A DNA stretch of 64,000 nt from Candidatus Synoicihabitans palmerolidicus (lineage in GTDB: Bacteria; Verrucomicrobiota; Verrucomicrobiia; Opitutales; Opitutaceae), in the NCBI GenBank assembly GCA_020809425.1, contig JAGGDC010000002.1, positions 448,334 through 512,333 on the forward strand, given 5' to 3'. The translations under genes and the position numbers were made by a program. The notes beneath the pieces were generated by a model. It was not told the origin of the DNA. It worked only from the letters and a program-made list of their open reading frames with translations, and did no database searches. Shown piece after piece: positions 19,426 through 29,207 of the stretch (position 1 is its first letter; the number at the start of each line of letters is the position of its first letter).

Positions 19426-20427
19426 TCAGCCCTGTTTCGCAGAGCGGATTTGCTCGGTGATCGTAATGGCCACCTCGAGCGCCCGCCGCCCCAACGCGCC
19501 GTCCACTTTCGGTTGCGCCGCCGCCGCCACACTCGCGGTAAAATGCGCCAACTCCAGCGCGAGAGGCTCGCCTTTTTCAATCAGCACCGGTTCCAGCGGC
19601 ACGGCGGTGGCATCGGTCGGATCGACCTCCCCCGTCCGCAACTTGCCGGCGTACTCCAATAGTCCGGTCGTGCGCACCAGATGACCGCTCTGACGCATGA
19701 AATCGAAAGAAAAGTATCCACTTTCCTGAAACACGCGGATCTCGCGCACCTTCTTGAGGCTCATGCGTGAAGTGCTGAGATTCGCCACACATCCGTTTTT
19801 AAACTCGATGCGTGCATTCGCGATATCCTCGCGCGTCTTGGAAACGAGACTCACCCCGAGACTCTCGATCTTTTTCACCGGCGACTGCACCAGCTGCAAC
19901 ACGATGCCGATGTCGTGGATCATGAGATCGAGGACCACCCCCACCTCGGTGCCTCGTGGGGTAAAAGGGGCCAGTCGTTCCGCCGTGATGAATTTGGGCG
20001 CAACCACTTCCTTTTCCAGAAAACTCATGACCGGATTAAAGTGATCAATGTGCCCGACCTGCACGATGCGATCATTCGCTCGCGCCGCTTCCAGCACCCG
20101 CTCCGCTTCGGCCAATGACGCGCAGATCGGTTTTTCGATCAACAAATGACATCCGGCCGCCAACAGCGGTAACGCCACCCGCTCATGCAAATCCGTCGGC
20201 ACCACCACCGACATCGCATCACACGCCGCCCCCAACGCCTCCAACGTCTCAAAACGCTCGCACCCATGCCGCTCACAAATCTCCGCCGCGCGTACGTCGT
20301 CGGTTTCGAACACGCCCACAAACTCCACCTGCGGTAGGCTCGCATAGATTCGGGCGTGATGCTGGCCCAGCGACCCAACCCCGGCCACTCCACAACGCAC
20401 TTTCATAACCTCGGCAGTTTCAGACAT
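19426..20427 (-). CDS. Gfo/Idh/MocA-family NAD(P)-dependent oxidoreductase
   Basis: The N-terminal Rossmann fold starts VRCGVAGVGSLGQHHARIY, and HLLIEKPICASLAEAE carries the EKP motif of the family. The C-terminal part has LMIHDIGIVLQLV, with the usual His-Asp pair. The length is 333 residues, or about 326 if the Met before KVRCGVAG is used. Members oxidise or reduce sugar-type substrates; the substrate cannot be read from sequence. Its place upstream of lpxB suggests, but does not show, a link to cell-surface sugar chemistry. Intact. Confidence 0.82.
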   Translation of the reverse strand: MSETAEVMKVRCGVAGVGSLGQHHARIYASLPQVEFVGVFETDDVRAAEICERHGCERFETLEALGAACDAMSVVVPTDLHERVALPLLAAGCHLLIEKPICASLAEAERVLEAARANDRIVQVGHIDHFNPVMSFLEKEVVAPKFITAERLAPFTPRGTEVGVVLDLMIHDIGIVLQLVQSPVKKIESLGVSLVSKTREDIANARIEFKNGCVANLSTSRMSLKKVREIRVFQESGYFSFDFMRQSGHLVRTTGLLEYAGKLRTGEVDPTDATAVPLEPVLIEKGEPLALELAHFTASVAAAAQPKVDGALGRRALEVAITITEQIRSAKQG

Positions 20428-20472
20428 GGCCTACATGCCACGCCCCACGCCCGTCCAAGGCAATCCGAGAAA

Positions 20473-21387
20473 TCACACGGCCTTATCCTTAATCCCACAG
20501 ACTTCGCGCAGCACTTCGACAAAATTTAACGCCAATTGCGATAACGCCTCTTTTCGCCACACGGCGTGCATTTCACATTTCAAATCATCCCCGGTCTCCT
20601 TCAAGGGACGATACACAATGCCCTCACTGCGCCGACGCCCCTGAGGCATCGGGGCTAAAAACGAAACCCCTTGGTCGCCCTCGATCATGGCCTGCAGTGA
20701 CTCCAAACTGTCGAGCTTCTTAAATCGTCCTGGCGTCACCCCGCTCGCCGCAAAGCCTTCCCGGACGAGTCTTCGATGCATATCATGTCCGCCCGTTTCA
20801 ATACACAACAGTCGTTCATCAGTCAGTTCGTGCAGTGAAATCCGTTTCCGGCGAGCCAATCGATGCCTCTTCCCGATCGCCACCCGGAACTCCGATTCGA
20901 ATACTCTCAGTTGTGAGAGATGCTCCGGGATCTCTTTTCCCGGAATCAACACAAAACCGAGGTGAATCCGCCCTCGCTCCACCGCTGCCATTTGTTCCGG
21001 TAAAATCAACTCCTGCACGTCCACCTCCACTTCAGGATAACGCAGATGATACGCCGAAAGCGCCACGGGCATAAACCCCGCCGAAATTGCATCCACGTTG
21101 GCCAGCGTGAGATGACCCCGTTTTCCCGACGCCACTTCACGCACAGCGCCCACGGCGTCCTCCACCCGTTCCAGGATGTCTCGCGCTTCATCCAAAAATA
21201 ACCGACCGGCGTCGGTCAGCTCCACTCCGGCCGTGTTGCGGTTCAATAACCGCGCTCCCACATCAAATTCCAGATCCTTGATTTGTTTGCTCAACGCCGG
21301 TTGCTCCATCCTCATCCGTTCCGCCGCGCGCCGGTAATTCAACTCCTCCGCGACCGCCACGTAGTATCTCAAATGCCTGAGTTCCAT
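20473..21387 (-). CDS. LysR-family transcriptional regulator
   Basis: ATG 21387 puts the winged helix-turn-helix at the N-terminus (MELRHLRYYVAVAEELNYRR, then ALSKQIKDLE), which is the standard LysR layout; the 36-base upstream extension is not needed. The effector-binding domain follows, for a total of about 304 residues. It lies next to and divergent from the marR-efflux operon, and LysR proteins often control divergent neighbours. Its target is not shown. Intact, unlike the operon beside it. Confidence 0.85.
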   Translation of the reverse strand: MELRHLRYYVAVAEELNYRRAAERMRMEQPALSKQIKDLEFDVGARLLNRNTAGVELTDAGRLFLDEARDILERVEDAVGAVREVASGKRGHLTLANVDAISAGFMPVALSAYHLRYPEVEVDVQELILPEQMAAVERGRIHLGFVLIPGKEIPEHLSQLRVFESEFRVAIGKRHRLARRKRISLHELTDERLLCIETGGHDMHRRLVREGFAASGVTPGRFKKLDSLESLQAMIEGDQGVSFLAPMPQGRRRSEGIVYRPLKETGDDLKCEMHAVWRKEALSQLALNFVEVLREVCGIKDKAV

Positions 21388-21470
21388 TTCGCTCCTCCAT
21401 AACCAATAGTTATCAAGTCGCAAACAACAAAGTCATTCCGCAATCGGCGATACCGGACTAAAGTGGGGCC

Positions 21471-21978
21471 ATGTCCACATCGTTCCGCCTTGCCATCGCC
21501 GGAGAGCCGCTCCTCGCCCTCGCCGCATCTGCCGGTCCCAGCCACCCGGCTGCCTGCATGGCCTTGCTCAACTTGCTCGTCACCTCGGAAACCCTCGGCG
21601 AAACCCTGCGTTGTGTGCTGGGTCGTCAACACTTGAGTCCCATCGGTTTGAGCATTCTGACCCAACTCGCCGCCAACTCCGACCGCGCCCTGGGCACCAG
21701 CGAACTGTCGGCTGCCGTCGACCGCACTCCTCAAGCCGTCTCCGAAGCCCTCGCCCGTCTGGTGCTATCCGACTTCATCCGGCGCTCCCGCGACCCGAAA
21801 AACCGACGCCACCACCTCATTGAACTCCCCCCCCTGGCCGCACTGCCATCCAAAGCACCCTAGCCAGTTTGAGTCCGTCATTCATCGCCTCATGAGCGTT
21901 CTCGACGCCGAGGAACTCGCGACGCTCCAGCGCGCCTGCCGCCGTCTTTGCCCACACTCCCGTCTTTTCTCAACATGA
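21471..21978 (+). pseudogene. MarR-type regulator of the efflux operon, frameshifted
   Basis: The frame from ATG 21471 encodes a winged-helix region (SPIGLSILTQLAANS, LSAAVDRTPQAVSEALARL, RSRDPKNRRHHLIEL) and then meets an 8-base C tract at 21827-21834. After the tract the plausible continuation is in another frame (GRTAIQSTLASLSPSFIAL and on to a stop at 21976-21978), a normal MarR C-terminus. A tract of six or nine C would restore it. It lies just upstream of the efflux genes, as local MarR repressors do, and its stop overlaps the next ATG. Confidence 0.65.
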
Positions 21979-23175
21979 TCCAACACGCTCCTTCACCTTC
22001 ATTCCGTCGTCATCGTACAGGACCGACTACCTCGTCGCCACCGCCGTCGCCTTGCTCAGCTTTGTCGGCTGCAACCGTACCGACTCGGTCGCCGGGATGG
22101 CCGCCCCAGCCGCCCCTCCTCCTCTTCCCGTAGAGGTGCTCACCGTAGCTTCGCAGTCCGTCGAGCTCACGCGTGAATTGCCAGGTCGCACCGCCGCATC
22201 GCGAGTGGCCGAAGTCCGTGCCCGCATCAATGGCATCGTGCAAAAACGCCATTTCACCGAAGGCGCCCACGTCGAAGCCGGCCAAGGCCTCGTCGAAATC
22301 GATCCCGCGCCCTATGCAGCCACTCTCGATAGCGCCCGCGCCAATCTTGCTCGCGCCCAAGCCACCCTGCATTCCGCTCAAGTGCAGGGCCCGAACGCCT
22401 GACCGGCTTGGTGGCCACCAACGCCGTCGCCCAGCAAACCTACGACGACGCCGTTGCCGCGCATCTCGCCGCCGCCGATGTGGAGGCCGCTCGCGTCGCC
22501 GTGCGTTCTGCCGAAATCAACCTGGGCTACACCAAAGTCACCGCGCCCATCAGCGGGCGCATCGGTCTCGCCGAAGTGACCGAAGGCGCCTACGTGCAAC
22601 AAACCACCGCCACACTTCTGGCCGTGATTCAGCAACTCGACCCCCTCTACCTCGACTTGACTCAGTCCGCAGAGGAAGTGCTGCAACTCCAGGACGATCT
22701 CGCATCCGGCCGGCTTGAGGGAGCCCAATCCAGCCCAAGCCCACTCACCGTCCTGCGCCTCGACGGCTCGCCCTTCGAACCCGCCGGTTCGCTCCAGTTT
22801 TCCGACGTCACCGTAAATCCGAGCACCGGCATGGTCAGCATTCGAGGCCTCGTCCCCAATCCCGACACTCGACTTCTCCCCGGCATGTTCGTGCGTGCTC
22901 GCTTCACTCAAGGGATCGATCCCCACGCGATTTTGATCCCTCAGTCTGTCGTGAGCCGCAACGCTCGCGGTGAAGCCTCCGTGATGCTGGTCGGCCCAAA
23001 CAACACGGTTGAACTGCGCCCCATTGAAACGTCCGGCACCGTCGGCAATCAGTGGTCCGTGCAGTCCGGGCTGCAGCCGGGTGACCGTGTCATTACCAGC
23101 CAACTACAAAAGATTTGCCCCGGTGCCCCGATTCAAATCGCCCCGGCCGCCCCCCAACCCGCGAACGCTGGATAA
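21975..23175 (+). pseudogene. RND efflux membrane-fusion protein (AcrA/MexA type), frameshifted
   Basis: This would be the periplasmic adaptor linking the inner-membrane pump and the outer-membrane channel. A lipoprotein-like N-terminus (LVATAVALLSFVGCN) is followed by ELPGRTAASRVAEVRARING, the lipoyl half motif VEAGQGLVEIDPAPY and the helical hairpin. The second half has INLGYTKVTAPISGRIGLAEVTEGAYV, GLVPNPDTRLLPGMFVRARF and GLQPGDRVITS. The frame changes near 22015-22025, between ATG 21975 and the signal sequence, and again near 22390, where QVQG should continue into RLTGLVATNAVAQQ. Two indels make it non-functional as read. Confidence 0.8.
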
Positions 23176-23219
23176 GCCTGCGCCGCGCCCTTTCCCTCAC
23201 CCTCTTTTAGGACCTTCCC

Positions 23220-26200
23220 ATGGCTCGCTTTTTCATCAATAGACCCGTCTTCGCTGGGGTCATCGCCATCGTGATCATGGTCGCAGGCGTCTTGTCGATC
23301 CTGCAACTGCCGGTCGCTCAGTCTCCCAGCATCGCGCCGCCCCAGATCGCCATCAGCGCCCTTTACCCGGGCGCCTCGGCCAAGACCATCGAGGACACCG
23401 TCACCCAGGTCATCGAACAACGCATGACCGGGCTCGATCACCTCCGCTACATAGAGTCCACCAGCGACTCCACGGGCGCGGTCTCCATCACGCTTACCTT
23501 CGATCCCGAGGCCGATCCCTACATCGCTCAGGTTCAGGTTCAAAACAAGCTCGCCGCCGCCACCGCCATGCTGCCCCAGGAGGTGCAACAACTGGGTGTG
23601 ACGGTCGCCAAATCGGTACGAAACTTCCTGCTCCTGATCGCCTTCCGCTCCAACGATGGCAGCCTGAGCGACAAGGAGATCGGTGACTACGTGATCAGCA
23701 ATCTGCAGGAACCGCTGAGCCGGGTTTCCGGTGTCGGCGACATCCAGAACTTCGGCACCCAGTTTGCCATGCGGATCTGGCTCGATCCGGCCAAACTCGA
23801 CAACTTCCAGCTCATGCCCGGCGACGTGGCCAACGCCATCCGCGCCCAGAACGTACAAGGTCGCCGCCGGACAACTGGGCGCCACCCCCTCAACCTCCGG
23901 ACAGTTGCTCAACGCGACCATCATGGCGCAGACACGACTGGAAACTCCGGAGCAATTTGAAGCCATTCTCCTGCGCGTGAACCCCGATGGTTCCCAGGTC
24001 CGCCTGGGCGATGTCGCCCGCGTCGAACTGGGCGGTGAAAACTACAACACCTCCGCTCGTTTCAATGGCCAACCTGCCGCCGGTATGGCGATCCGTCCCG
24101 CCACCGGAGCCAACGCGCTGGATGCGATGGCCGGTATCCGCGCCAAGATCGACGAGTTGAAACCCTTTTTCCCGATCAGCATGGAGGTGGCGTATCCGCT
24201 CGATACAACGCCGTTTCTGCGGCTCTCGATTGAAGAGGTTCTCAAGACCTTGGTGGAGGCCGTCATATTCGTCTTCCTGGTGATGCTGCTGTTCCTGAAA
24301 AACCTGCGGGCCACGCTCCTCCCCACGATCGCTGTGCCGGTCGTGTTGCTCGGCACCTTCGGCGTCATGGCCGCATTCGGATTCTCCATCAACACCCTCA
24401 CCTTGTTTGGCGTGGTACTCGCGATCGGCCTGCGGGTGGACGACGCCATTGTCGTCGTGGAAAACGTGGAACGCGTGATGACCGAAGAGGGCCTTTCCCC
24501 GCTTGAGGCCACTCGGAAATCCATGGATCAAATCACCGGCGCCCTGGTGGGTATCGCTCTGGTCTTATCGGCTGTATTCGTGCCCATGGCGTTCTTTGGG
24601 GGATCCACCGGCGTGATCTACCGCCAGTTCTCCATCACCATTGTCTCGGCCATGGCCTTGTCGGTTCTGGTCGCGAGCGTGCTCACACCGGCCCTTTGCG
24701 CCACCTTGCTCAAACCAGCCGGCAAGAACGGCCACCACGAAAAGAAAGGCTTCTTCGACTGGTTCAATCGCGTCTTCAACCGCGGGGCCGGGAGCTACGC
24801 GAAGGGTGTGGGTCACCTGATCAAGCGTAAGTTGGTGGCCACGGTCATTTTCGCAGTGATCCTCGGAGGTATCGTCTGGCTGTTCGGCCGCATCCCGGGT
24901 GGATGCCTGCCCGGCGAAGACCAAGGCTACCTGTTCGCCCAAGCTCAGCTCCCCCCGGGAGCCTACCAACGAGCAAGCCATCAAAGTACTGGAGCGCATG
25001 AAACACCACTTCCTCGTCGATGAGGCGGAGAACGTGGAAGGCGTGTTCGGCGTCGCTGGCTTCAGCTTCTCCGGAGCCGGCCAGAATCAGGTGTTCACGT
25101 TCGTCCGCCTCAAGGACTGGGAAGAGCGCATCCGCCCCGCCCAATCGGTGACCGCCGTCCAAGGCCGGGCCATGGGCAAATTCCTGCAATTCGACGACGC
25201 GTTCGCCTTCGCACCGCCCGCCGTGCTCGAACTGGGCACCGCCGATGGCTTCGATCTGCGGTTGACCGACAACGCTTCCCTCGGCCACGACGCCTTGATG
25301 GCCGCCCGCGGTCAGTTGCTGGGCATGGCCGCCCAGGACCCACGTCTCGTCACCGTGCGGCCCAACGGTCTCGCCGATACCCCGCAATTCAAAATCGACA
25401 TCGACCAGGAAAAAACCGCCGCCCTCGGTCTGTCCTTTGTCGACATCAACACCCCCTTGTCCGCCGCCTGGGGTTCCGCCTACATCAATGACTTCATCGA
25501 CCAAGGCCGCGTGAAAAAGGTCTACCTGCAGGCCGACGCGTCGTTCCGCATGTCACCCGAGGACATCAACCTCTGGCATGTGCGCAACAACCGTGGCGAG
25601 ATGGTGCCGTTCTCCAGCTTCTCCTCCGCCCACTGGACCCTCGACTCGCCCCGACTCGAACGTTTCGACGGCATTCCCTCGGCCGTCGTCGCCGGTGCCG
25701 CCGCGCCCGGAATCAGCTCCGGTGAGGCCATGCAAATCATGACCGATCTCGCTGCCAAACTGCCCGAGGGCATCGGTCTGCAATGGGCCGGTCTGTCTTA
25801 CGAGGAACGCCTGTCGGGGTCGCAGGGGCCTGCGCTCTACGCCATCTCCCTGCTCATCGTCTTCCTCTGTCTCGCCGCGCTCTACGAGAGCTGGTCCATC
25901 CTGGTGGCCGTGCTGCTCATTGTGCCACTGGGCGTCATCGGCACCTTGTTGGCCACGTATTTCCGTGGTCTGCCCAACGATGTGTATTTCCAAATCGGAC
26001 TGCTGACGATCGTCGGCCTCTCCGCCAAGAACGCCATTCTCATCGTGGCATTTGCCAAGGACGGCTTCGACCGCGGCATGAGCTTGGTTGAGGCCGTTAT
26101 CCACGCCGCCCGCCAACGTCTGCGGCCCATCCTCATGACCTCCCTCGCCTTCGGCCTTGGCGTCATGCCGCTCGCCCTGAGCAAGGGCGCTGGTTCAGGC

Positions 26201-26335
26201 AGCCAAAATGCCATCGGCACCGGCGTCGGCGGCGGAACCCTCTCCGCCACCCTGCTCGGTATATTCTTCGTTCCCGTCTTCTTCGTGGTCGTGCTCCGTC
26301 TCTTCCGCGTGAAATCCGCTGCTTCCAACGACTAA
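23220..26335 (+). pseudogene. RND efflux transporter (AcrB/HAE1 type), two frameshifts
   Basis: This is the proton-driven inner-membrane pump of a tripartite drug efflux system. It starts [20 protein letters not shown]. Family motifs include the proton-relay aspartates in [37 protein letters not shown] and the relay lysine in [16 protein letters not shown]. One indel near 23860 (NVQ, then VAAGQLGA in another frame) and one near 24955 (QLPPG, then TNEQAIKVL) divide the gene into three pieces. The summed length of about 1040 residues is normal for AcrB. Key residues are kept, so decay looks recent. Confidence 0.88.
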
Positions 26336-26340
26336 GTTCC

Positions 26341-27773
26341 ATGCGACTTTTTCACTCTCTATACATCCTCCCGCTTTCCCTGCTCGCGGGCTGTTCCTTG
26401 GCTCCTCACTACGAGCGTCCCGTCGCTCCGATTGCCGCCACTTACCCGGGCGCCGCCGATTCTGCTGGCCTGTCCTCCACTCCTTCCCCTCGCGCCGCCG
26501 AGGTCGAGTGGAGAGCGTTCTTCGGCGACGCCCGGCTCAAGGCGATCATTGCCCTCGCGCTCGATCAAAACCGTGACCTGCAGGTCGCCGCGCTGCGCAT
26601 CGAACGCGTGCGCTCTCTCTATACCATCCAACGCACCGCCCTTATTCCGACTCTCAACGCCACCGGCGGCGACAACCGCCAACGCACTCCCGGCGACTTG
26701 AGCGCCACCGGTGCGTCGCTCATCTCGAGCAGCTACAACCTCGGCGTCGAGATCCCGTCCTACGAACTCGATTTCTTCGGCCGTGTCGCCAGCCTGCGTG
26801 ATCAGGTCCTGCAACAGTATCTCGCCACGGAAGAAACCGCCCACGCCGCACAGATCAGCCTGATTTCGAGTGTTGCGCGCCAGTACCTCACGCTCCTAGC
26901 CCTCGACGAGCAGGTCGCCCTGGCCGACCAAACCCTCGCGTCGGCAGAGGCGTCCTACACGCTTAATCGCCAGTCCTTTGAAGCCGGAATCGCGTCCGAA
27001 CTCGACCTGCGCACGGCCGAAGCTCAACAGGAAAACGTGCGCGCCACACACGCTTCGACCGTCCGGCAACGCAACCAGGCCGTCAACGCGCTCACCCTCC
27101 TGGTGGGTTCGCCGCTGCCGGCAGATTTGCCTGCGGCGGGTTCTCTCGCCACCCAGGAGCTGATCGCCGACTTGCCGGCCGGACTACCGGCCGAGTTGCT
27201 GATTCGCCGGCCCGACATCCGGGCCGCCGAGCACACCTTGGAAGCCGCCAACGCCAACAGCGGCGTCGCTCGCGCCGCCTTCTTCCCGTCGATCAAACTC
27301 ACCGCCAATGCCGGCACCGCAGCGCCGACCTCGATGCTTTGTTCAAGAGCGGCTCCGACTCCTGGGGGTTCATGCCGTCGATCACCGTGCCCATCTTCGC
27401 CGTCGGCGTGAACAAGGCCCAGCTCGATGTCGCCAAGATCGAAACGCGCATCGAAATCGCCAACTATGAGAAAGCCATTCAGTCTGCCTTCCGTGAAGTC
27501 GCCGATGCGCTCGCCGTGCGCCGCTCGACCGAGGTCGAAATTTCCGCTCAGGCCGCCCGTGTTGTCACCGCTCAAAATCACCACGATCTTTCACTGCAGC
27601 GTTTCGAGGCTGGTGTCGATTCTTACCTCACCGTGTTGCTCGCCCAGCAGGAACTCTTTGGAGCCCAACAAGCATTAATCCAGGCGCGCCTCGCCAAAGC
27701 GAGCAACCTCACTACACTTTGTGCAACGCTCGGCGGCGGCTACGAACGTGACGCCGAACCGGATGACTCATAG
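26341..27773 (+). pseudogene. outer-membrane efflux channel (OprM/TolC type), frameshifted
   Basis: This would be the outer-membrane factor of the same tripartite pump. The N-terminus has a lipoprotein signal ending LSLLAGCSLAPHYERP. Typical OprM-family blocks follow: WRAFFGDARLKAIIALAL, DFFGRVASLRDQ, ELLIRRPDIRAAEHTLEAAN and RAAFFPSIKLTANAG. The frame shifts near 27320 and continues as SADLDALFKSGSDSWGF to the stop at 27773. The total of about 477 residues is normal. It begins five bases after acrB, so the three genes with marR formed one operon. One indel breaks it. Confidence 0.85.
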
Positions 27774-27809
27774 ATCCTGCCTTCCAGTGCAACACCGCCC
27801 ACATCTTCG

Positions 27810-29043
27810 GTGAAACACTCCCTTTCCCTTGCTGTTCTTCTCAGCCTGCCCGCAGCGCTCAACGCGGGCACAGGCTACCAGTTTGCGCTCTGGCCACAAG
27901 GAAACTGGGGTGATCAAGCCCACTCCATGGAGATCGAAGTGGCGGTATTTAATACCGGCGCGACCGAAACATACGCCGCGCCGGCTGATTTCTCCGAGCC
28001 CAACACCCCCCTGCCGGCCTTGCTCAAAATTGGCGGTCGCAGCCGTCGCAGTGAATCTCGAACCGGTGGAAGCACCACCCGAGCTTCCCGCCCCGGATCA
28101 CTACGCGAGCCGACGTTATCGGCTGGTGCGATCCGACCTCGCCGCTACTCCTTCCATCCTGATTCTCCCGCGAAACAATCGACCCGCCTGCGAACTGCCT
28201 GCCTTGGCCGGTTCATTCGCCACGACCACGGGTGAAAAACCCAGCACAACGTCGTCCTCTCAACCGCCTCCCCCCGGCCCCCGAACCCGCTCAGAACTCA
28301 GCCCTTGATTCGTTTGATCGCGGTTTCATGGACCGCTTCTCACCACACGAATCGGTTTACTTCATCTATGGTCCCGACACTCCGGCAGCCAAATTCCAAT
28401 TCAGTTTCAAGTATCGGCTCTCGACCTTGCACCAGAGAACTCCTGCCAGCCTGCCCACCACTCTTCAATTCGGTTACACTCAACGTTCGCTCTGGGATAT
28501 CGACGGCAACTCCAGTCCGTTTTACGACACGAGCTACATGCCCGCGGTATTCATCGAACGGCTAGCGGCGGCGCCCGACGAAGCCGACTACGGTCTCTCT
28601 TGGCTGGGTCTGCAAGCGGGCTTCGGCCACGAATCCAATGGCCGCGACGGGGACGTCTCCCGCAGCTACAACAAAGTCTTCGCTCGCGTGCGTTCTACCT
28701 CGGCGACCCCGATGCCTTCAGCTTGATCGTGATCCACCGAAATTTGGACCTACGTCGGCGGACTTTCGAACAACCCGCTTATCGAGGACTATCGCGGGCA
28801 TGGCCGTCTGACTATGGTGCTGAGCCACGCCAAAGGCCCCTCCCTCACGACCGAAGTTTGGACTGGCGATGGCTTCGACAACCTGAGCACTCAACTCGAC
28901 CTCAACGTCCCCGTACGCCTGTGAAGTGGATCGACGTCGGCACCTATCTCCGCGTGCAATACTGTAGCGGATATGGCGAAAGCCTGCTGTCCTACTATCA
29001 AAAGCGTGAATCCGTGCGCGCTGGTTTGTCCTTCGTTCGCTGA
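27810..29043 (+). pseudogene. outer-membrane phospholipase A (OMPLA/PldA type), heavily decayed
   Basis: The fragments together resemble phospholipase A1 of the outer membrane, a beta-barrel Ser-His hydrolase. A signal peptide (HSLSLAVLLSLPAALNAG) opens the gene. FSPHESVYFIYGPD, FGYTQRSLWDIDGNSSPFYD and the active-site block GFGHESNGRDGDVSRSYN (His-x-Ser) are clear. LSHAKGPSLTTEVWTGDGFD and VGTYLRVQY follow in other frames. At least five frame changes occur, near 28030, 28250, 28690, 28760 and 28915. It is more damaged than the efflux genes beside it, so it probably lost selection earlier. Confidence 0.75.
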
Positions 29044-29122
29044 ACCTTAAACGCCGTCACTCTCTGTGGATTGAAGAGAGATTCGCCGCATGATTACGCC
29101 TCCTGCTGGACCGAAGCAGGCG

Positions 29123-29150
29123 TTGACACCCGGGGGAGCAACCCTATTCG
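29123..29150 (+). promoter_or_regulatory. possible ppdK promoter
   Basis: A perfect -35 hexamer ttgaca lies at 29123-29128. A weak -10 candidate (tattcg, 29145-29150) follows 16 bases later. The ppdK start is about 58 bases downstream. The -10 match is poor, so this is tentative. Confidence 0.3.
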
Positions 29151-29207
29151 ATGACACCTTGCGTCTCTGGATGGCGCCTCAGTTTCTCTCAATACCTGAT
29201 CCACAAC

